Below the pieces are notes generated by a model. That model made no database searches and was not told where the DNA came from. It was given only the letters and a program-made list of their open reading frames with translations. A stretch of DNA of 11,369 nucleotides from Bacillota bacterium (GTDB taxonomy: Bacteria > Bacillota > Clostridia > Acetivibrionales > DSM-2933), in assembly GCA_023430975.1 (NCBI GenBank), contig JAEYYB010000185.1:1-11369 (forward strand), given 5' to 3'. Shown piece by piece: positions 6,526-11,369 of the stretch; positions within the stretch are counted from its first letter, which is position 1; the number at the start of each line of letters is the position of its first letter. Made by a program: the position numbers and the translations under genes.

Positions 6526-8571
6526 TTATTCTACATCTATTTTTCCAATAATATCGCCTATAGTGCTTCCCATATCTTCCTTATGCTCTGTAGGTACTTC
6601 TTCCTCAGCATTTACAACTTCTGAAGAATCAGTTGCTTCTTTAACTTCTTCTTTCTTATTTGGAGCAGGAATAGGATTAACTTCTTTTATACTAAGGCTG
6701 ATCTTCTTGTTTTCTGCACTGAACTCAGTAATCTTAGCTTCGATTTCCTGACCTACTGAAAGTACATCCGATGGTTTGCCTATTCTATCGTTAGATATCT
6801 GGGAAATGTGCACCAATCCGTCTACACCTTCATCAAGCTCAACAAAAGCACCAAAAGGAACGAGGCGTACAACCTTACCTTTTACGATATCGTCTACCTT
6901 ATATTTATTAGCTGCCTTAACCCATGGGTTGTCTTCATGTTTCTTATAGCCTAATGAAACCTTTTTCTTGTCTTTATCAAACTCTTTTATAACTACTTCT
7001 ATTTTGTCACCCACCTTCAAAACTTGAGAAGGATGCTTTATTTTGTTCCAGGAAAGCTCAGAAACATGTACCAAACCGTCAACTCCACCAATATCAACAA
7101 ATGCACCAAAATCCATAAGGCTTTTTACTGTACCTGTATATTTTTTACCGATTTCTACATTGCTCCAGAACTCAGCTCCTGCTTTTGCTTTTTCTTCTTC
7201 AAGAAGAGCTCTTGCTGAACCGACAAATTTCCTTTTTTGCTTATTGTAATCGATAATACGGATATCAAAGACCTGTTTTAAGAATCCATGGAGTTCTTTT
7301 ACGTATTTATCACTTACTTGAGACGCTGGTATGAATATCTTTATACCGCTTACAGATGCTATAACACCGCCATTTACTATTTCTATAACCTTAACTTTAA
7401 CTGGTGTTTTATTTTCAAAGGCTGCGACAAGAGAATCCCAACCTTTCATAGATTCAACCTTCTTTTTGGATAATTCTACAACACCTTCTTTATCATTAAC
7501 CCTTACTATAAAAACTTCAATTTCATCTCCAACTTTTATTGACTGGGCAGGGTTAAAATCTACGTCGTCTGTAAATTCCTCAATTTTAATAATTCCATCA
7601 GACTTATACCCTAAGTCAACAAATACTTCGGAATTGTTAAAACCGATAATTTTCCCTTTAACAATATCTCCAGTATTGAGAGTTACTAAAGAGCTTTCAA
7701 AAGCTTCTTTAAAACTCATTTCGTTTGCTTTATTTAATTCTTCCATTTTGCAAATAACCTCCTTGATTACCCAGTCAGGAGTTGAAGCACCTGCGGTAAT
7801 ACCAATTTTTTTAATATTTTTTATATTCATCGGTGGAAGATCACCGGATGTTTCAATTTGGTAAGTTTTACTACAATATTTTTTACATATTTCGTAAAGC
7901 TTTTGTGTATTGGAGCTGTTCTTTCCGCCTATTACCAGCATGGCATCGACATTTTTTGCAACAAATTCCGCTTCATTTTGACGATTACTGGTTGCACTAC
8001 ATATTGTATCAAATTTTAATATATTTTCAAATTTTTTATTTAAAAAATTATTAATAGTTTCCCATTTTTCTTTTGTAATGGTAGTCTGGGCTACAACACA
8101 AATATCTTTATTGTCTGCATTTATATTTTTCACATCATCTTCACTATAAACTATAAAAGCAGTATTATCACACCAGCCATTTATACCTTTAACTTCTTGA
8201 TGTTCCCTATCCCCAATAATTACTATCTGATAACCTTCTTTGTGTTTTTCATTAACAAGATTGTGTATTTTTTTTACATATGGGCATGTAGCATCTGAAT
8301 ATTTAAGGCCACTTACGTTAATTTTATCATAAACTTCGGGAGTGACACCATGGGTCCTTATAACCACCTGACCGCCACTTCCTACCTCACATATATCCTT
8401 TACAACTTGAACACCCTTTGACGTTAGCTTCTCAACAACCTGATCGTTGTGTATTATAGGACCTACTGTATATAACTTTTCATTTGTGTTTTCCAGTAAA
8501 TCAAAGAGTAAATTTACAGCCTTACTAACTCCAAAACAAAATCCAGCATTTTTTGCTATAATAATCTCCAA
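6526..8571 (-). CDS. ispH: Fused 4-hydroxy-3-methylbut-2-enyl diphosphate reductase / S1 RNA-binding protein
   Basis: The 681-residue protein joins two functions. Residues 1-282 are IspH (LytB), the iron-sulfur enzyme making IPP and DMAPP in the last MEP-pathway step. The cluster cysteines are C12 (GFCFGV), C96 (DATCPYVKK) and C191 (CSATSNRQ). Substrate-site histidines sit in HNDQVV (H41), RTHGV (H74) and EHQEV (H124), and AGASTPDW (260-267) is conserved. Residues about 299-369, 386-454, 473-541 and 558-628 are four S1 domains. The second is degenerate and the last two are canonical (DFGAFVDI, PFGAFVEL). An acidic tail ends the protein. The S1 part is a short ribosomal protein S1. Such fusions are known in Clostridia. 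The start is TTG, 7 nt after GGGGGA, and it places C12 exactly as in E. coli IspH. It is the last gene of the operon. Confidence 0.95.
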   Translation of the reverse strand: MEIIIAKNAGFCFGVSKAVNLLFDLLENTNEKLYTVGPIIHNDQVVEKLTSKGVQVVKDICEVGSGGQVVIRTHGVTPEVYDKINVSGLKYSDATCPYVKKIHNLVNEKHKEGYQIVIIGDREHQEVKGINGWCDNTAFIVYSEDDVKNINADNKDICVVAQTTITKEKWETINNFLNKKFENILKFDTICSATSNRQNEAEFVAKNVDAMLVIGGKNSSNTQKLYEICKKYCSKTYQIETSGDLPPMNIKNIKKIGITAGASTPDWVIKEVICKMEELNKANEMSFKEAFESSLVTLNTGDIVKGKIIGFNNSEVFVDLGYKSDGIIKIEEFTDDVDFNPAQSIKVGDEIEVFIVRVNDKEGVVELSKKKVESMKGWDSLVAAFENKTPVKVKVIEIVNGGVIASVSGIKIFIPASQVSDKYVKELHGFLKQVFDIRIIDYNKQKRKFVGSARALLEEEKAKAGAEFWSNVEIGKKYTGTVKSLMDFGAFVDIGGVDGLVHVSELSWNKIKHPSQVLKVGDKIEVVIKEFDKDKKKVSLGYKKHEDNPWVKAANKYKVDDIVKGKVVRLVPFGAFVELDEGVDGLVHISQISNDRIGKPSDVLSVGQEIEAKITEFSAENKKISLSIKEVNPIPAPNKKEEVKEATDSSEVVNAEEEVPTEHKEDMGSTIGDIIGKIDVE

Positions 8572-8623
8572 ACTAACATCCCCCGGCTTGTACGAGAATT
8601 ATATATACAAAATCACAAAGTGA

Positions 8624-9298
8624 TTATATCTTTGCTCTGATAATACCAATTATCTTATTTGCAACCTCATCAATTGACAGACTTGTTGTATCGATCTCTA
8701 TTGCATCTGCAGCCTTTGATAACGGTGCAAACTCTCTTGAACTGTCATTCTTATCACGATATTCAATATCCTTTTTAACATCATCAAGACTAATATCTTT
8801 ATAACCCTTGGCTATCTGTTCATTATAACGTCTTAATGCACGTTCTTCAACAGATGCCGTTAAAAAAAACTTGTACTTGGCATCGGGCAAAACATATGTG
8901 CCAATATCCCTGCCATCCATTACAACACTGGTCTTTGATGCAATTTGTCTTTGCAAATCCACCATTTTTATACGGACCTCAGGCACAACAGCTACATTAG
9001 AAGCACCTATTGATATTTCGGGAGTTCTGATCTTAGATGTAACATCTTCCCCATTTAAATAAATAAATTGTTCACCATCAATATAGTTAACCGCTATGTC
9101 AATACTATCAACCATTTTTGATAAAGAATCCCTGTCAGTCGTATTAATTTGGTCCCGTATAGCTTTTAGTGCAACAGTCCTGTACATAGCTCCTGTATCT
9201 AAATAAACTATACCCATTTCCTTTGATACCATTTTTGCGATTGTACTTTTGCCCGCACCAGCTGGTCCATCTATTGCAATACTTATATTTTTTTGCAT
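8624..9298 (-). CDS. cmk: Cytidylate kinase
   Basis: The enzyme phosphorylates CMP and dCMP with ATP in the cytoplasm. The 224 residues match the bacterial family. The ATP loop GPAGAGKST is at 11-19, YLDTGAMYR at 32-40 and DGRDIGTYVLPDA at 128-140. A C-terminal RDKNDSSRE segment (181-189) provides the arginines that close on the nucleotide. I chose the ATG at 9298: a TTG directly before it (9301) is in frame, but the ribosome binding site GGGGGT is spaced better for the ATG. It lies 22 nt after aroH and 52 nt before ispH-rpsA. A cmk-ispH-rpsA order is familiar in Clostridia, where E. coli also keeps cmk next to rpsA. Confidence 0.95.
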   Translation of the reverse strand: MQKNISIAIDGPAGAGKSTIAKMVSKEMGIVYLDTGAMYRTVALKAIRDQINTTDRDSLSKMVDSIDIAVNYIDGEQFIYLNGEDVTSKIRTPEISIGASNVAVVPEVRIKMVDLQRQIASKTSVVMDGRDIGTYVLPDAKYKFFLTASVEERALRRYNEQIAKGYKDISLDDVKKDIEYRDKNDSSREFAPLSKAADAIEIDTTSLSIDEVANKIIGIIRAKI

Positions 9299-9320
9299 CA
9301 ATAACCCCCAGATATTAATA

Positions 9321-9683
9321 TTACTCTGCCAGATCAGGTCTTAAAATATTTGCACCCTTAAGATACACATGCTTTAAGTCCTTTTTACCAAGCTCTGTAT
9401 TTATATGTATCAAGACCCGGATGCATTTAGATAGACTTCCAGGTACATCCATTTCATTAGTACAAAATAACGCCACGTCTGTCCATCCCATTTTCCTTGC
9501 TGCCACAGCAGGAAAGGCAGTATTTAAATCTTTAGTTACGCTAAAAATTATGCTTATAATATCATCTTCATTTAAATTATTTTTTGCAATTATCTCAGTT
9601 AAAAGCTTCCCAGTCTCTTCTATTATTTCATTTGAGTCATTGTTATCAACTGTTGTTGCTCCTCTGATTGCTCTTACCAACAT
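9321..9683 (-). CDS. aroH: Chorismate mutase, AroH type
   Basis: The enzyme rearranges chorismate to prephenate on the way to phenylalanine and tyrosine. The 120-residue product matches the trimeric monofunctional AroH of Bacillus (127 residues). It opens VRAIRGATTV with catalytic R7, then has AARKMGW (R63) and the FCTNEMDVPGSL block with C74 and E77. R89 (CIRVL) and Y107 (VYLKGA) follow. I chose the ATG at 9683 because GGGAG lies 8 nt upstream and it places R7 as in Bacillus. A start at 9734 would add 17 residues that no AroH needs. It is the second gene of the operon, 57 nt after the hutP-like gene. Confidence 0.93.
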   Translation of the reverse strand: MLVRAIRGATTVDNNDSNEIIEETGKLLTEIIAKNNLNEDDIISIIFSVTKDLNTAFPAVAARKMGWTDVALFCTNEMDVPGSLSKCIRVLIHINTELGKKDLKHVYLKGANILRPDLAE

Positions 9684-9740
9684 ATTATATTCTCCCGTTC
9701 TACAGTATTCTAAGTAATGGGGGTTCAGGTACAAGACTAC

Positions 9741-10175
9741 CTAAACCACCCTATGTCCTACGCTTATGGCTACTTCATTCAAGTGCAAAAGCCCAATGCC
9801 CAGAAATATTGCAACGCTGACATGATCATTATACCTTGCAATACCTATCTTACCGCCTACATTAAGCCCCATGGCCTTTGAGGTAATCTGAGACAATGCT
9901 TCCCTTGCTGCACCGGCAACCGCCCCTTCTTCAGCATGAGAATCGGTAATTACACCTTCTCTTTTTGAGGATACCACAGCTCGCTCAATGATCTTCATTA
10001 TGGAGTTAATGAACTCTCCCCCATAATCGACTGCAGCTGTATGAATACCATTTTTTAAATAGTCAGACTGCAGTGCTTTTTCCTCATTCCTGTCACTTGT
10101 CATGGACATCTTTATTGCTGCTGCTGCGATTTCCTTGCTACCGTAACTCTTTGAATTTTGAGCATCTTTTGTCAT
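9741..10175 (-). CDS. hutP: HutP-family RNA-binding regulator
   Basis: The 144-residue protein resembles Bacillus HutP (148 residues), which binds hut leader RNA when L-histidine and Mg2+ are present and prevents termination. Matching stretches are the helix IIERAVVSSKREGVI (62-76), SHA (79-81), REALSQIT (91-98) and the C-terminal strands VSVAIFLGIGLLHLNEVAISVGH. H80 and H141 align with metal ligands H73 and H138 of the Bacillus protein. The counterpart of H77 is absent and about four residues are inserted there, so ligand sensing may differ. No histidine-utilisation genes are nearby. It heads the aroH-cmk-ispH/rpsA operon. The ATG start follows AGAGGA. What RNA it binds is unknown. Confidence 0.75.
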   Translation of the reverse strand: MTKDAQNSKSYGSKEIAAAAIKMSMTSDRNEEKALQSDYLKNGIHTAAVDYGGEFINSIMKIIERAVVSSKREGVITDSHAEEGAVAGAAREALSQITSKAMGLNVGGKIGIARYNDHVSVAIFLGIGLLHLNEVAISVGHRVV

Positions 10176-10190
10176 TTTATCCTCTTTAAC

Positions 10191-10219
10191 CTATATAAAA
10201 ATCAATTAATTTTATATAG
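10191..10219 (-). repeat. 10-bp perfect inverted repeat in the hutP leader
   Basis: CTATATAAAA (10191-10200) and TTTTATATAG (10210-10219) are exact reverse complements separated by 9 nt, immediately upstream of the ribosome binding site of the hutP-like gene. It may form a weak leader hairpin or be an operator. It is pure A/T apart from the end pair. Confidence 0.7.
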
Positions 10220-10238
10220 AATATTTCAAAAATAATTT

Positions 10239-10267
10239 ATTATACAAACTTTTTGACTATTATATTA
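10239..10267 (-). promoter_or_regulatory. Candidate promoter of the hutP-aroH-cmk-ispH/rpsA operon
   Basis: On the minus strand a perfect -10 box TATAAT (10239-10244) lies about 64 nt before the hutP start. The -35 region at 17 nt spacing (TAATAT, 10262-10267) is poor. The same string TTTGTATAAT also precedes ndk. No terminator separates this operon from the SLH gene upstream, so readthrough is also possible. Confidence 0.35.
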
Positions 10268-10386
10268 TATAGTATGAGTGGTATTAAAACAACACCTATT
10301 ATATATTTTAGTCATTCCTATAAGCTATTTTTAATTACAAGTTATCACTGATTTACATTTAGCATATGTAAACTTTACCAAAATTA

Positions 10387-11369
10387 TTATTTATGCATAC
10401 TAAGACACTTTTCAATTATAACAAATGCTTCAGCCCTAGATATAACTTTATTGGGTTTAAATTCATTATCACTGTAGCCTTGTATAATCTTCATCTCGTA
10501 AGCCTTGCTTATATAATCTGAAGCCCATGAAGGTATTTTATCAGCATCCTTAAATTTCAATCCATTTTTATCGGACATTTCATAACCAAAAGCCCTCATG
10601 ATCATCACCGTCATCTCAGCACGGGTCACCAAACCTGACGGGTTAAAGTTATTGCCATTATAGCCTTTAACCATTCCCTTTTCTGAAGCTGTAATTACAT
10701 ATCCAATAGCCCATGACGGAATTTTATTGTTGTCGGTAAAACTGGAAGCTTTCTTTCCACTTGGGCTATAGCCTGCAGCATTAACCAACATCTTTACTAT
10801 TTCAGCTCTCGTTATTGAGTTATTTGGCCGTATTGTTCCGTCATTATAGCCACTTATAAATCCTCTTTTAATCAGTTTTGAAATATAATCTTCAGCCCAA
10901 TGCCCTACTATATCTTTGAAACCTGAAGATGGTTTCTTAGGTGTAGGTTCAATAGACGCTACAGGGGTTGGTGTCGCAGTTGGTGTCGGGCTTAACTTAT
11001 GCGTCGCTGATGCTGTTGGTGTTGCTGTTGGTGTTGGTGTCGCTGTCGATGTTGGTGTTGCTGTTAAATTAGGTAACGGTATGATTACCCCACCTCCTCC
11101 ACCTGGCGGTACAGACGCAGCCACTGTCGGTGTTGCTTTTGATATTGCTGTCGGTGTTGTTGTTGCTGTTGATGTTGCTGTTGCTTTTGTCGGTGTTGGT
11201 GTTGCTTTTGTTGGTGTTGCTTTTGTTAGCGTTGCTGTCGGTGTTGCTGTTGGTGTTGCTGTTGATGTTGCTATTGGCGTTGTTGTTGGTGTTGCTTTTG
11301 TTGGTATTGCTGTCGGTGTTGGTGTTGGTGTTGATGTTGCTGTTGGTGTTGGTGTTTGTGGTGTTGATG
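10387..11369 (-). CDS. SLH-domain cell-surface protein, C-terminal part (5' end beyond window)
   Basis: The frame has no stop from 10387 to the window edge, giving at least 327 residues of C-terminal sequence. The GTG at 11124 is therefore inside the gene, not its start. From the N-terminal side come roughly 80 residues of Thr/Pro/Ala repeats (TPT, ATPT, KATPT), then a short PPGGGGG-VIIPLPN break, more Thr/Pro repeats, then three SLH domains. SLH1 starts at FKDIVGHWA and has ITRAE. SLH2 has IPSWA and VTRAE. SLH3 has IPSWA and ISRAE. SLH triplets bind pyruvylated secondary cell-wall polymer and hold proteins on the surface. A Thr/Pro linker before SLH domains is the layout of cellulosome anchoring scaffoldins such as SdbA and OlpB, but other surface enzymes share it. 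The function of the missing part is unknown. Confidence 0.9.
   Translation of the reverse strand, partial: STPQTPTPTATSTPTPTPTAIPTKATPTTTPIATSTATPTATPTATLTKATPTKATPTPTKATATSTATTTPTAISKATPTVAASVPPGGGGGVIIPLPNLTATPTSTATPTPTATPTASATHKLSPTPTATPTPVASIEPTPKKPSSGFKDIVGHWAEDYISKLIKRGFISGYNDGTIRPNNSITRAEIVKMLVNAAGYSPSGKKASSFTDNNKIPSWAIGYVITASEKGMVKGYNGNNFNPSGLVTRAEMTVMIMRAFGYEMSDKNGLKFKDADKIPSWASDYISKAYEMKIIQGYSDNEFKPNKVISRAEAFVIIEKCLSMHK
10970..11369 (-). repeat. Degenerate TGTTGG/TGTTGC hexamer repeat coding a Thr/Pro linker
   Basis: Read on the plus strand the segment is a near-continuous run of TGTTGG, TGTTGC and TGTCGG units, plus the occasional TTT. It encodes alternating Thr with Pro, Ala and Lys. 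It is interrupted at about 11063-11124 by the non-repetitive PLPN/GGGGG stretch. It continues to the edge. Such arrays can change length by slippage or recombination. Confidence 0.85.

Noticed and set aside
7331..7864. A 177-codon open frame on the plus strand
   Set aside because: It is antisense to ispH-rpsA, has no recognisable domain and mirrors the codon structure of the real gene.
10352..10372. Seven-bp inverted repeat just past the SLH gene stop
   Set aside because: Too weak and without a T-run, so not called as a terminator.
10970..11369. CRISPR-like periodicity in the TGTTGG/TGTTGC array
   Set aside because: Units are six bases with no unique spacers, and the minus-strand frame is open throughout, giving a Thr/Pro linker.

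Overview
This is an AT-rich window from a Gram-positive, anaerobic, cellulosome-forming member of the Clostridia, most like the Acetivibrio / Clostridium thermocellum group. Three features point there: a secreted protein with an X module followed by a type II dockerin, the arrangement at the C-terminus of the CipA scaffoldin; a fused ispH-rpsA gene, a known clostridial arrangement; and an S-layer-homology (SLH) surface protein with a long Thr/Pro linker. Every protein gene lies on the minus strand. The four tRNA genes lie on the plus strand.

Layout from left to right. Positions 1-120 hold three copies of a 19-nt motif, two direct and one inverted, that look like the end of a transposable element, possibly IS21-like. 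A strong promoter then drives a tRNA cluster: a CAT-anticodon tRNA (probably Ile2), Phe(GAA) and Tyr(GTA). The cluster ends at a bidirectional terminator that also serves the converging dockerin gene (557-2071). That gene encodes signal peptide, X module, type II dockerin and a diverged serpin-like domain. Its promoter lies inside a perfect 23-bp inverted repeat. Next come a stand-alone murD (TTG start) with its own terminator, an orphan nucleotidyltransferase-fold gene, and a divergent tRNA-Leu(CAG) with promoter and terminator.

After a roughly 400-nt gene-free stretch come cheR and ndk, transcribed as ndk then cheR with a 37-nt gap. To their right is an apparent operon transcribed hutP-like, aroH, cmk, ispH-rpsA, with gaps of 57, 22 and 52 nt, closed by a hairpin terminator at 6468-6507. 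The right edge carries the C-terminal part of an SLH protein. Its Thr/Pro-rich linker stays open to the last base, so the gene starts beyond the window.

Functionally the window mixes housekeeping genes (translation, isoprenoid precursors, nucleotide and aromatic metabolism, peptidoglycan) with two cell-surface proteins. A type II dockerin would dock onto the type II cohesin of an SLH-anchored scaffoldin. The edge gene has the C-terminal half expected of such an anchor, but whether it carries cohesins cannot be seen here. The least ordinary items are the X-module/dockerin/serpin-like protein and the palindrome covering its promoter.
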